A stretch of DNA of 64,000 bases from Betaproteobacteria bacterium (GTDB lineage: Bacteria > Pseudomonadota > Gammaproteobacteria > Burkholderiales > Casimicrobiaceae), in NCBI GenBank assembly GCA_027492485.1, contig JAPUER010000053.1, positions 1-64,000 of the forward strand, read 5' to 3'. The notes beneath the pieces are model-generated. The model searched no databases. It was not told the DNA's origin and saw nothing but the letters and a program-made list of their open reading frames with translations. Numbering within the stretch: the first letter of the stretch is position 1; each line of letters opens with the position of its first letter. A program made the position numbers and the translations under genes. This document shows positions 17,065-24,982 of this stretch, in pieces.

Positions 17065-17919
17065 TCACTCCGACGAACCGCCACCGCCCGAATCGCCACC
17101 ACCGCCCGAATCGCCGCCGCCGGAATCGCCGCCGGAGGAATCGCCGCCGGAGGAATCGCTGCCCCAGCCGCTGTCGCCCGAATAGCCGTCGGACGATCCG
17201 CCCGACCCGCGCCGCACCGGCCCCGGCATCAGCGCGTAGACCATGCTGTTGCAGAGCACCAATGCGAACACCGCCCAGATCAGTGCCGAAATCACCAGCA
17301 CCACGATGTCTATTTCCGAGGAGCCGACAAAGACGATGGCCAGAAAGCCGCCGATCATGCCGAGGCCGCCGCGATGCGCCCAGCTCGGGCGCACGCCGCT
17401 GCGGCTCTGGCGATACGCCTGCTGCGCCTGGCTGCGTGGCTTCTTGTGGCGTTTCGATTTCGGCTGCGGCGGCGCATGCGGCGGCAGTTTGCGGATCGGC
17501 TGCCCTTTCCAGGTCGCCCAGGTCGCGAGCAGCAGGACGGCGATCGCCGCCCATCCCGCCGCCAGCCAGGAGCGCGGCGTGCCGCCGCCGGCCAGGCCGT
17601 ACAGCACGGCCATCGCGGCGCAGCCGAGCAGGCTGATCAGCGCGCGGTTGCCCACCGCGGCGCCCTGCCGGCGCAGCAGCAAGACCGCCGGCGCCACGAT
17701 CAACAGGTTGAGGAAGATGCCCATCAGCAGCCAGCCGGCAGCGGAGCCGGGCGCGGGCTGGCCGGGCATGGTGGCTGTCGCGTTGTCTGCGGCCAGCGCA
17801 AGCGGCGTCAGCGCGGCAAAAAGCGGAGGCAGCGCAAGGCGTTCGATTGCCGCCAGCGTCCGGCCCGGTGCGGCCGTCGTCCGCTCCGTTGCCAGCCTTG
17901 CCACCGCACGACCCGCCAT
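17065..17919 (-). CDS. multi-pass membrane protein with Gly/Ser/Asp tail, partner of the TPM protein
   Basis: I do not recognise a named family. The 284-residue protein has a signal-like N-terminus (LALPPLFAALTPLALAA), membrane segments near GWLLMGIFLNLLIVAPAVLLL, LISLLGCAAMAVLYGLAG, WLAAGWAAIAVLLLATW and IDIVVLVISALIWAVFALVL, and a basic cytoplasmic loop (PPQPKSKRHKKPRSQAQQ). Its tail of about 45 residues is rich in Gly, Ser and Asp and ends exactly like the downstream TPM protein (GGGDSGGGGSSE). It has no TPM domain. The two genes are 31 bases apart, so it probably works with the TPM protein in the membrane. The shared tail suggests duplication of the end of one gene into the other. Confidence 0.7.
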   Translation of the reverse strand: MAGRAVARLATERTTAAPGRTLAAIERLALPPLFAALTPLALAADNATATMPGQPAPGSAAGWLLMGIFLNLLIVAPAVLLLRRQGAAVGNRALISLLGCAAMAVLYGLAGGGTPRSWLAAGWAAIAVLLLATWATWKGQPIRKLPPHAPPQPKSKRHKKPRSQAQQAYRQSRSGVRPSWAHRGGLGMIGGFLAIVFVGSSEIDIVVLVISALIWAVFALVLCNSMVYALMPGPVRRGSGGSSDGYSGDSGWGSDSSGGDSSGGDSGGGDSGGGGDSGGGGSSE

Positions 17920-18010
17920 CGCTTCCCCCGTGTTCCGGCCGCGACTTCGTGTCGCGAACCGCCGTGCCCGAGCAGACGCAAACAGCGTCAGCGCTGCGAC
18001 GTCAGGGTAG

Positions 18011-18134
18011 CATCTTTTTCGTCAAAAGCGCAATGGCATTGGGCTCAGCGCGCGATTCTGCGCGTTATCGACTTTATGCCGATTTGACGGTTTCGCCCCT
18101 ATGCAACGGGGCTTTCAGAAAAAAGCTGTTGGGC
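18011..18134 (+). repeat. dispersed nested palindrome, copy B
   Basis: Same architecture as copy A: left part CTTTTTCGTCAAAAGCG, inner GGCATTGGGCTC, core TTATCGACTTT (18065-18075), right part CGCCCCTATGCAACGGGGC and AAAAAAGCTGTTGG. It lies between the ketopantoate reductase-like gene and the TPM pair, so A and B bracket the TPM pair. Confidence 0.78.
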
Positions 18135-19118
18135 TCAGTAAAGCCCGCGCACCCGCCCCATCAGCCGCGCCAGGCCGAACAGCGCGCCGGTGTACGGCGT
18201 CGGCACGCCGACCCTGGCGCCGATCTCCACCACCGCCGCGACCAGCGCGTCGAGCTCGATACTGCGCCCCGCCTCCACGTCCTGCAGCATCGAGGTTTTC
18301 ATGGCGCCGAGTTTGCGGGTGACGGCGTGGCGCTCGTCGGGCGACTGCGCGATCGGGATGCCGATCCGCTCGCCGATCGCCTTCGCTTCGCGCATCACCG
18401 CCGAGCAGAACTCGCGCGTCAGCGGGTCGTCGAGGATCAGGTCGGTGGTGGCGCCGGTGATCGCCGACACTGGGTTCATCGTCATGTTGCCCCAGAGCTT
18501 GAACCAGACGTCGCGCTGGATGTCGGCGCTCGCCTCGGACTCGAAGCCCGCGGCCGTCAGCGCTGCGTGCAAAGCGGCCAACCGCCCACTGTCGCCACCG
18601 CCCGGCTCGCCGACGATCAGCCGCTTGCCCATCCGGTGCCGGATCAGGCCCGGCGCATCGACCGAGCAGGCGGCGTGCACCACGCAGCCGATCACGTTGG
18701 CCGCCGGAATGCTCGCCGCAATCTCGCCGCTCGGGTCGATGCTCGCCAGCGCGGTGCCCGCCAGCGGCCGGTCGCTGCGCTGGAAGAACCACCACGGCAC
18801 GCCGTTCATCGCCGTCAGCACCAGAGTGTCCGGCCCGATCAGCGGCTTCGCGGCCAGCGCGGCATCGCGCAATCCCTGCGATTTCACGGCGACGATCAGC
18901 AGATCGGGATAGGCCTGCGCCGTCAGCTCCGCCGGGTTGTCGCTCGCGGTGACTGGCACCGCCGCCGTCGCGCCCGCCTCGATCAGCCGCAGCCCCTCGG
19001 CGCGAATCGCCGCCAGCGTCGCGCCGCGCGCCAGCACGCTCACCGGATGCCCGGCCTGCGCCAGCTTCACGCCCATCCAGCCGCCGATGGCGCCGGCGCC
19101 CAATACACAAACCTTCAC
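18135..19118 (-). CDS. 2-dehydropantoate 2-reductase family protein
   Basis: The 327-residue protein opens with a Rossmann motif VCVLGAGAIGGWMGVKLAQAG (NADPH binding) and contains LTAMNGVPWWF, GDSGRLAALHAAL and a C-terminal helical domain with KLWGNMTMNPVSAITGA and SMLQDVEAGRSIELDALVAAVVEIG, the KPR/ApbA pattern. True PanE reduces ketopantoate to pantoate; this subgroup is often only a family member with a different substrate. The start is GTG and overlaps the TGA of the FAD dehydrogenase gene, so they are translationally coupled and may act on the same hydroxy or keto acid. The CoaX gene is in a different operon. Confidence 0.82.
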   Translation of the reverse strand: MKVCVLGAGAIGGWMGVKLAQAGHPVSVLARGATLAAIRAEGLRLIEAGATAAVPVTASDNPAELTAQAYPDLLIVAVKSQGLRDAALAAKPLIGPDTLVLTAMNGVPWWFFQRSDRPLAGTALASIDPSGEIAASIPAANVIGCVVHAACSVDAPGLIRHRMGKRLIVGEPGGGDSGRLAALHAALTAAGFESEASADIQRDVWFKLWGNMTMNPVSAITGATTDLILDDPLTREFCSAVMREAKAIGERIGIPIAQSPDERHAVTRKLGAMKTSMLQDVEAGRSIELDALVAAVVEIGARVGVPTPYTGALFGLARLMGRVRGLY

Positions 19119-20524
19119 GCGAAATCTCCCAACGCCTTGCCCGGATTCATGATGCCCTGCGGATCGAGCGCCTGCTTGATCGCGTGCATCAGTCGCAGCT
19201 CAACCGCCGATTTGTAGCGCGCCGCCTCGCCGCGGCGCAGCACGCCGAGGCCGTGCTCCGCCGACACCGAGCCGTTGAAGGCGTGCACGGCGTCATGGGT
19301 GATGCGGTTGACCGCGCCTTCGATGGTGCCGAAGTCTTCGCCTCGCGTCCCCTTCGGTGGCGACACGTTGTAGTGCAGATTGCCGTCGCCGAGATGGCCG
19401 AACACGATCATGCGCACGCCGGGGAACTGCCGCGCAATCGCCGCATTGGTCTGCTCGACGAAATCCGCGATGCGCGAAACCGGCACCGCGATATCGTGCT
19501 TGATGTTCTTGCCGGCGCGCTGCTGCGCCTCGGTCATGTGCTCGCGCAGGCTCCAGAACTCGCGCGACTGCGCGATGCTGCCGGCGATCGCGGCATCGCT
19601 CACCCAGCCCGCCTCCATCGCATGCTCGAGCAGGGTTTCCAGCGCAGCACGGCCGGCGGCCTCGCTGTCCGGGTCGGACAGCTCGATCAGCACGGCATCG
19701 GTGCCGCGCTCGACCATCGGCCAGCGCAGATGCGGTAACTGCTCGCCGAGGATGTCGATGCACGGCGGCGTCAGCGCCTCGAAGGCCGTGAGCCGCGCGC
19801 CCAGCGTGTTCTGCGCGCGTTCGAGCAGTTGCATCGCCTTGTGCAGCGAGGGCACGGCAGCCCACGCCGTGACCTTGGCCGCCGGCAACGGGAATAGCTT
19901 CACCGTCGCCGCGGTGATGATGCCCAAGGTGCCTTCGGCGCCGACGAACAGATCGCGCAGGTCGTAGCCGGTGTTGTCCTTGCGCAGGCCGCGCAGCCCG
20001 TTCCAGATTTCGCCCGCCGCCGTCACCACTTCCAGCCCCAGGCACAGCTCGCGTGCATTGCCATAGCGCAGTACCGCCACGCCGCCGGCGTTGGTCGACA
20101 GGTTGCCGCCGATGGTGCAGGAGCCTTCGGCCCCGAGCGAGAGCGGAAACAGCCGGTTAGCTTCGCGCGCAACGTCCTGCAGATTCTGCAGGATGCAGCC
20201 TGCCTCCACCGTCATCGTGTTGTTCAGCGCGTCGACCTCACGCACCCGGTTCAGCCGGGTCAGCGACAGCACCAGCGCGCGGCCGGAGTCATCCGGCACG
20301 CAAGCGCCGGACATGCCCGTATTGCCACCCTGCGGCACGATGGGCGCACGGTTCGCGGCGCACCAGCGCACCACGGTAGCGACATCCTCGGCGGTATCGG
20401 GCAGCGCGACGGCAATCGCACGGCCCGTCCAGCGCTTGCGCCAGTCGATCAGGAACGGCGCCATGTCAGCGGGCTCGGTGAGCAGGCGGCCGGAGAAGCT
20501 GCCCTGAAGGGTGTGGAGGGTCAT
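19115..20524 (-). CDS. FAD-binding oxidoreductase, GlcD / D-2-hydroxyacid dehydrogenase type
   Basis: The 469-residue protein has the PCMH-type FAD domain (IVPQGGNTGMSGACVPDDSG, GCILQNLQDVA, GAEGSCTIGGNLSTNAGGVAVLRYGNARELCLGLEVV, DLRDLFVGAEGTLGIITAATVKLFP) and the C-terminal oxidase domain with VFGHLGDGNLHYNV and SAEHGLGVLRR. These features match D-lactate, glycolate and D-2-hydroxyglutarate dehydrogenases that pass electrons to a quinone or flavoprotein. As a single-gene form without GlcE or GlcF it is closest in design to the D-2-hydroxyglutarate group. That would fit the transhydrogenase at 2124, which makes D-2-hydroxyglutarate in known cases, but this link is only a guess. Confidence 0.85.
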   Translation of the reverse strand: MTLHTLQGSFSGRLLTEPADMAPFLIDWRKRWTGRAIAVALPDTAEDVATVVRWCAANRAPIVPQGGNTGMSGACVPDDSGRALVLSLTRLNRVREVDALNNTMTVEAGCILQNLQDVAREANRLFPLSLGAEGSCTIGGNLSTNAGGVAVLRYGNARELCLGLEVVTAAGEIWNGLRGLRKDNTGYDLRDLFVGAEGTLGIITAATVKLFPLPAAKVTAWAAVPSLHKAMQLLERAQNTLGARLTAFEALTPPCIDILGEQLPHLRWPMVERGTDAVLIELSDPDSEAAGRAALETLLEHAMEAGWVSDAAIAGSIAQSREFWSLREHMTEAQQRAGKNIKHDIAVPVSRIADFVEQTNAAIARQFPGVRMIVFGHLGDGNLHYNVSPPKGTRGEDFGTIEGAVNRITHDAVHAFNGSVSAEHGLGVLRRGEAARYKSAVELRLMHAIKQALDPQGIMNPGKALGDFA

Positions 20525-20815
20525 GGAAAACTGAGACAGGGAGTGCCGATTTTCCGAGCAACGATCTGCGCCGCAGGCGCCGGCGCAATATTTGCTGGGA
20601 GATAGCCTGATTCTATGGGCTTGATGTGATAATGGCTGACACAGGTATCGCCTTGCCAGACAAGGATTTGCGGCGAAGCCGATGCATCGCTGCTACGCGC
20701 CATGGCTTTGGCGAGACAACCAGACCGGAGTCCGCAGTGTCGGGACTGTGGCCGTCCGCCAACCGAACCATCGAACCCGCAACACTGACAGGGCACGAGG
20801 CGCCAGGGTAAACGT

Positions 20816-22159
20816 ATGGCCAACATGGGCGAACTGACAGGTGACGGTGCGCTGCCGGCAAGTCTGCCGCGCACGGCGCTGAATGCCGCCCTGTCGTTCG
20901 CCTCGCTCGGCCGCATCCTCGACGGCAACCTCGGCGCCATCGTGTCGCTGCTCGACCTCGACGCCCGCCTGCACTACGTCAATGCGCGTTTCGCCAAGTC
21001 GTTCGACATGACGCCGGCCGAGATGATCGGCAAGACGCTGTTCGATCTCTATACCAAGGAACACACCGACGCCTTCATGCCCTACGTGCGGCGTGCCTTT
21101 GCCGGCGAGGAGGTGAGCTACCAGCGCTTGGGGCCGGTGGTCGGCAGTGCCGGCGTCTGGCATACCATCGCCGTCACGCCGTGGCGCGACGACAGCGGTC
21201 GCATCATCGGCGCCGCCACCTCGTCGATGCGGGTGCACGAATTGAAGGTGAAGGTCGAGGAGCTGCGCGTCGCCAACGAGCGCCTGTCCTCGCACTTCGA
21301 CAACAGCCCGCTGACGGTGCTCGAACTCGATGGCGCGCTGCGCGTGACGCGCTGCTCGGCGCAGGCACAATCGCTGCTCGGCATCACGCCGGAGGTGCTG
21401 ATCGATCGTCCGCTGCTGCCCTTCCTCGGCGACGACCGCCAGATGCAGCCGCTGGCCGCTGCCCTTGCGCGTCTGCAGCATGGGCGGGAAACCAGCAACC
21501 GCGCCGAAGTCACGCTGACGCATCGCAACGGCGCCCCGGTCTACAGCGAGTGGTTTAATTCGGCGCTGACCGATGCCGGGGGCAAAGTCGGCTCGGTGAT
21601 GTCGCTGGTGCAGGACGTGACCACCCGCACGCTGGCCGAACGGCAATTGCGCACCTTCGCCACGCACGACCCGCTGACGGGGCTTTGCAACCGGCGGGCG
21701 CTGACCGAGCGGCTGGAGCAGGCAGTCGCCCGCCGCAAGCGCAACGGCACGCCGATCGCGCTCTTGTTCCTCGATCTCGACGAGTTCAAGCGGGTCAACG
21801 ACCAGCATGGCCACAACGCCGGCGACGAGGTGCTTTGCGAAGTCGCCCGCCGCTTGCGGGCAACGACGCGCGAGGCCGACGTCGTATCGCGTTTTGGCGG
21901 CGACGAATTCGTAGTGCTCACCGAAACCGATGTCTCGGCGCAATCGATGAACGCACTCGCCCAGCGCATCCTGCACGCGCTGGAGCATCCCTGCCATTTC
22001 GGCACTGGCGACACGCAGGTGGGCGCTTCGGTCGGCGTCGCGCTGTGCCCGGAGAGCATCGGCCACGCCCGCGAACTAATCCAGTGGGCCGACGCCGCGA
22101 TGTACGAAGCCAAACGCTCCGGCAAGGGGCGGGTGTGCCAGGCGCGGATGGCGGCGTAG
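20816..22159 (+). CDS. PAS domain-containing diguanylate cyclase
   Basis: The 447-residue cytoplasmic protein has two sensory PAS-like domains (about 35-145 and 155-270) and a C-terminal GGDEF domain starting at THDPLTGLCNRRAL. The active-site motif RFGGDEF is intact (361-365), and RxxD five residues before it (R352-D355) forms a product-inhibition I-site. It should therefore make cyclic di-GMP from two GTP and be feedback-controlled. No EAL domain and no membrane segment are present, so the signal is likely cytoplasmic. It is flanked by unrelated metabolic genes. The ATG at 20816 is chosen; the fourth codon is also ATG. Confidence 0.93.
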   Translation: MANMGELTGDGALPASLPRTALNAALSFASLGRILDGNLGAIVSLLDLDARLHYVNARFAKSFDMTPAEMIGKTLFDLYTKEHTDAFMPYVRRAFAGEEVSYQRLGPVVGSAGVWHTIAVTPWRDDSGRIIGAATSSMRVHELKVKVEELRVANERLSSHFDNSPLTVLELDGALRVTRCSAQAQSLLGITPEVLIDRPLLPFLGDDRQMQPLAAALARLQHGRETSNRAEVTLTHRNGAPVYSEWFNSALTDAGGKVGSVMSLVQDVTTRTLAERQLRTFATHDPLTGLCNRRALTERLEQAVARRKRNGTPIALLFLDLDEFKRVNDQHGHNAGDEVLCEVARRLRATTREADVVSRFGGDEFVVLTETDVSAQSMNALAQRILHALEHPCHFGTGDTQVGASVGVALCPESIGHARELIQWADAAMYEAKRSGKGRVCQARMAA

Positions 22160-22226
22160 CAGCGCACCGCCGGCAGTCCCGGCGGTAACATTTGCGCTGC
22201 CCCACAGTCAGCAGCGCCACGCCACC

Positions 22227-23513
22227 ATGACCCACTTCCCCGATCCCCGCGAAACACGTTCCCCGGCCGAACGCGAGGCCGATCTCTTTGCCCGCCTCGG
22301 CCAGCAGATCGCGCACGCAAAGGCAAGCACGGCGGCGTTCGCGCAATCGCTGGCGACGGTCGATCCGGCCAGCGTCACCTCGCGCGCTGCACTGGCGGCG
22401 CTGCCGGTGATCCGCAAGAGCGAGCTGCTGGCGGCGCAGCAGGCGGCGCGTGCGGCCGGCGGCGATCCGTTTGGCGGATTCGCGGCGCTCGGCTTCGCCG
22501 GCTGGGGCGTCCCCGCGCGCCGCGCCGCGCACGTGTACGCCTCGCCCGGCCCGATCTATGAACCGGAGAGCGCCGCCGCACATGCCTACCGGCGCACCGC
22601 ACGCGCGCTCTACGCCGCCGGCTTCCGCGCCGGCGATCTGGTGCACAACAGCTTCAGCTATCACATGACGCCGGGCGGCTGGATCATGGATGCCGGGGCC
22701 GTCGCGCTCGGCTGCGCCGTGTTCCCGGCCGGCGTCGGCAACACCGAGCAGCAGATCGCGGCGATGCACGATCTGAAGCCCGTGGCCTATACCGGCACGC
22801 CGTCGTTCCTGCGCATCCTGCTCGAAAAAGCCGACGAGCTGGGCACGCCGATCGCCTCGCTCAAAAAGGCATCGGTCTCCGGCGAATACTTCCCGCCGCA
22901 ACTGCGCGAGATGCTGAAAACGCGCGGCATCGTCGGCACCCAGACTTATGCCACTGCCGACCTCGGCCTGATCGCCTACGAAGCGCCGGATGCCGGCGGC
23001 AACGTGCAGGGCATGGTGATCGACGAGGACATCATCGTCGAGATCGTGCGCCCCGGCACCGGCGAGCCGCTGCCCGACGGCGAAGTCGGCGAGATCGTGG
23101 TGACCACCTTCAATGCCGATTACCCGCTGATCCGCTTCGGCACCGGCGACCTCTCGGCGGTACTGCCGGGCGCCTGTCCGACCGGACGCAGCAACCTGCG
23201 CATCAAGGGCTGGATGGGTCGTGCCGACCAGACTGCCAAGGTGAAGGGCATGTTCGTGCATCCGTCGCAGGTGGATCAAGTGGCGAAGCGCTTCCCCGAG
23301 CTCGGTCGCGTGCGGCTGGTCGTCAGCAATCCCGACCAGAAAGACGCGATGACGCTGCACGCCGAAACCACCGCGCCGGGCGACGACCTCAAAAGCAAAA
23401 TCGTTGCCGCCCTGCGCGACGTCACCAAGCTCGGCGGCGAGGTCGTATTCGCCGCGCCGGGCACGCTGGCCAACGACGGCAAGGTGATCGACGACGCGCG
23501 CAAGTACGAGTAG
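22227..23513 (+). CDS. phenylacetate--CoA ligase family protein (PaaK-like)
   Basis: The 428-residue protein is a compact adenylate-forming enzyme like PaaK. Recognisable parts are LPVIRKSELLAAQ, YTGTPSFLRILLEKADELG, QTYATADLGLIAYEAPD, GEIVVTTFNADYPLIRFGTGDLSA and the hinge RADQTAKVKGMFVHPSQVDQVAKRF. The usual P-loop (TSGTTG type) is replaced by YASPGPIYEPESAAA, a variant seen in the family members tied to Liv operons. In other Burkholderiales this gene follows livF directly, so it probably belongs to the ligase-liv system at 8572-15658 even though other genes now lie between. The acid substrate is unknown. Confidence 0.85.
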   Translation: MTHFPDPRETRSPAEREADLFARLGQQIAHAKASTAAFAQSLATVDPASVTSRAALAALPVIRKSELLAAQQAARAAGGDPFGGFAALGFAGWGVPARRAAHVYASPGPIYEPESAAAHAYRRTARALYAAGFRAGDLVHNSFSYHMTPGGWIMDAGAVALGCAVFPAGVGNTEQQIAAMHDLKPVAYTGTPSFLRILLEKADELGTPIASLKKASVSGEYFPPQLREMLKTRGIVGTQTYATADLGLIAYEAPDAGGNVQGMVIDEDIIVEIVRPGTGEPLPDGEVGEIVVTTFNADYPLIRFGTGDLSAVLPGACPTGRSNLRIKGWMGRADQTAKVKGMFVHPSQVDQVAKRFPELGRVRLVVSNPDQKDAMTLHAETTAPGDDLKSKIVAALRDVTKLGGEVVFAAPGTLANDGKVIDDARKYE

Positions 23514-23655
23514 CTATTGAGGTTTCCATAATTCGCGACACCCTTCTACCGTTCACCCTGAGCGTAGCGAAGGGTTTGACCCCCTATAGCATCAGACCCT
23601 TCGCTACGCTCAGGGCGAACGGGGGTTTTGCCGCGAATTTGGGAAAGCTCAATAG
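23514..23655. repeat. 142-bp nested inverted repeat with CCGTTCACCCTGAGCG arms
   Basis: Outer arms CTATTGAGGTTTCC and GGGAAAGCTCAATAG and inner arms CCGTTCACCCTGAGCGTAGC / GCTACGCTCAGGGCGAACGG (23550-23576 and 23598-23622 region) make one large imperfect palindrome that starts at the base after the PaaK-like stop codon. The inner arms are a known type of widely scattered bacterial repeat; related copies lie at 26899 and 28965. Confidence 0.75.
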
Positions 23656-23664
23656 AACGAATTT

Positions 23665-23792
23665 TTGACGCAGATTACGCAGATGAGTCAGTTGATTGAC
23701 GCAGTTGCGCAGTTGTTTTGCGAAGCGCGCTATGTGGTAGGAAGCAAACGCTCATCGGCCTGAATCAGCGCAATCTGCGTAATCTGCGTCAA
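23665..23792. repeat. inverted pair TTGACGCAGATTACGCAGAT
   Basis: A perfect 20-base inverted repeat: TTGACGCAGATTACGCAGAT at 23665-23684 and its exact complement at 23773-23792, separated by 88 bases. The left arm is preceded by ATTTT and the right followed by GAAAA. Related GACGCAGTTGCGCAG lies in the loop. No gene is visible between the arms. The unit ends 28 bases before the double GNAT gene. The GCAGATTACGCAGAT theme is one I associate with scattered intergenic repeats in several bacteria. Confidence 0.75.
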
Positions 23793-23820
23793 GAAAATCG
23801 TCAAATACGGGCAATTCTCG

Positions 23821-24972
23821 ATGTCATCACCCTGGCCTCCCGAAGTCATTCTTGAACTCGACGACATCCGCCTCGAACCGCTGACGCTTGCGCACGAGGC
23901 GGGCCTGGCCGCCGCTGCGGCCGACGGCGAACTGTGGAACATCCGCGTTACCTCGGTGCCGGAGCCGCAGGAGACACGCAGCTACATCGAAACCGCGCTC
24001 AAGCAGCGCGCGGAGGGCAATCGCCTCGCATTCGCGGTGATCGACGCGGCCGCGAACGACGGCAATGGCAAGGTCATCGGCAGCACCAGTTATCACGACA
24101 TCGTCGCCAACATCAAGCGCGTCGAAATCGGCTGGACCTGGTACGCCAAGTCCTATCAGCGCAGCAAGGTCAACACGCTGTGCAAGCTGTTGCTGATGCA
24201 ACACGCGTTCGAGACGCTGGGTTGCGCCGTGGTCGGCTGGCGCGCGAGCCACATGAACATCGCCTCGCAACGCGCGATCGAGCGGCTGGGTGCGAAGCGC
24301 GACGGCGTGCTGCGCCATCACGCGCCGATCCGCGATGGCAAGGTGCGCGACACAGTGATGTATTCGATGCTGGCCGAGGAATGGCCGGCGGCGAAGGAGA
24401 AGCTTGAGGCGCAGTTGCAGCGGCACGGCTTTGCTGCGCAAAGCCCCCCCTCCCCTCAGCCCTCGCCCACCGCGGGGGAGGGAGCCAAAGTGCGGCTGGA
24501 ACCGATCACCAGCGACAACCTGCTCGCAGTGATCCGCCTCAACCCCGGCGCCATCGGCGAGCGCATGGTGGCAACCAATGCGGTGTCGCTCGCGCAGGCT
24601 AGCGTCAGCGCCAATGCCCTGCCCCGCGCGATCATGGTTGCCGATCGGCCGGTCGGCTTCCTGATGCTGTACGACCCGACGCTCGACCCGGCGCTCGCCG
24701 CGAAGGACGAAGCACATGCCGACGCCATCGATCTGTGGCGCTTCATGATCGATTTCCAGCAGCAGGGCAAGGGCTACGGCCACGCCGCCATCCTCGAAGC
24801 CGCACGCTATGCGTCAACGCGCCCCGGCATCACGCGGATGCGCTTGTCCTATGTGCCGCGCGAGGGCAACCCGGCGCCGTTCTACCGGCAACTGGGGTTC
24901 GTGGAAACGGGCGAAAAGGACGGCATCGAGATCGTGATGGCGCAACCGCTGGCGGCGCTGCTCGCGCGATAA
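23821..24972 (+). CDS. tandem GNAT acetyltransferase protein
   Basis: The 383-residue protein carries two GNAT modules. The first (about 10-195) is RimJ/RimL-like, with VIGSTSYHDIVANIKRVEIGWTWY and LGCAVVGWRASHMNIASQRAIERLGAKRDGVLRHH. The second (about 220-375) has DRPVGFLMLYDP, the CoA loop QQGKGYGHAAILEA and NPAPFYRQLGFVETGEKDG. They are joined by a proline-serine linker (SPPSPQPSPTAGEGA, about residues 209-223) that is the translation of a common intergenic hairpin repeat. This suggests that two once separate genes were joined by the repeat, or that the repeat was inserted between the two domains. Acceptors may be proteins or amino compounds such as polyamines; neither is proven. Confidence 0.85.
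   Translation: MSSPWPPEVILELDDIRLEPLTLAHEAGLAAAAADGELWNIRVTSVPEPQETRSYIETALKQRAEGNRLAFAVIDAAANDGNGKVIGSTSYHDIVANIKRVEIGWTWYAKSYQRSKVNTLCKLLLMQHAFETLGCAVVGWRASHMNIASQRAIERLGAKRDGVLRHHAPIRDGKVRDTVMYSMLAEEWPAAKEKLEAQLQRHGFAAQSPPSPQPSPTAGEGAKVRLEPITSDNLLAVIRLNPGAIGERMVATNAVSLAQASVSANALPRAIMVADRPVGFLMLYDPTLDPALAAKDEAHADAIDLWRFMIDFQQQGKGYGHAAILEAARYASTRPGITRMRLSYVPREGNPAPFYRQLGFVETGEKDGIEIVMAQPLAALLAR
24446..24482. repeat. intergenic-type hairpin repeat inside a coding sequence
   Basis: CCCCCTCCCCTCAGCCCTCG and CGCGGGGGAGGG flank a short loop and match in style the CCCTCTCC/GGAGAGGG element at 14766. Here it is in frame within the double GNAT gene and encodes the PSPQPSPT linker. Confidence 0.65.
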
Positions 24973-24982
24973 TCCGGCGCTC

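Noticed and set aside
15812..17180. Tandem DNA repeats in the TPM pair as minisatellites or CRISPR
   Set aside because: The repetition is that of Gly/Ser/Asp codons in the protein tails; it is in frame and irregular.
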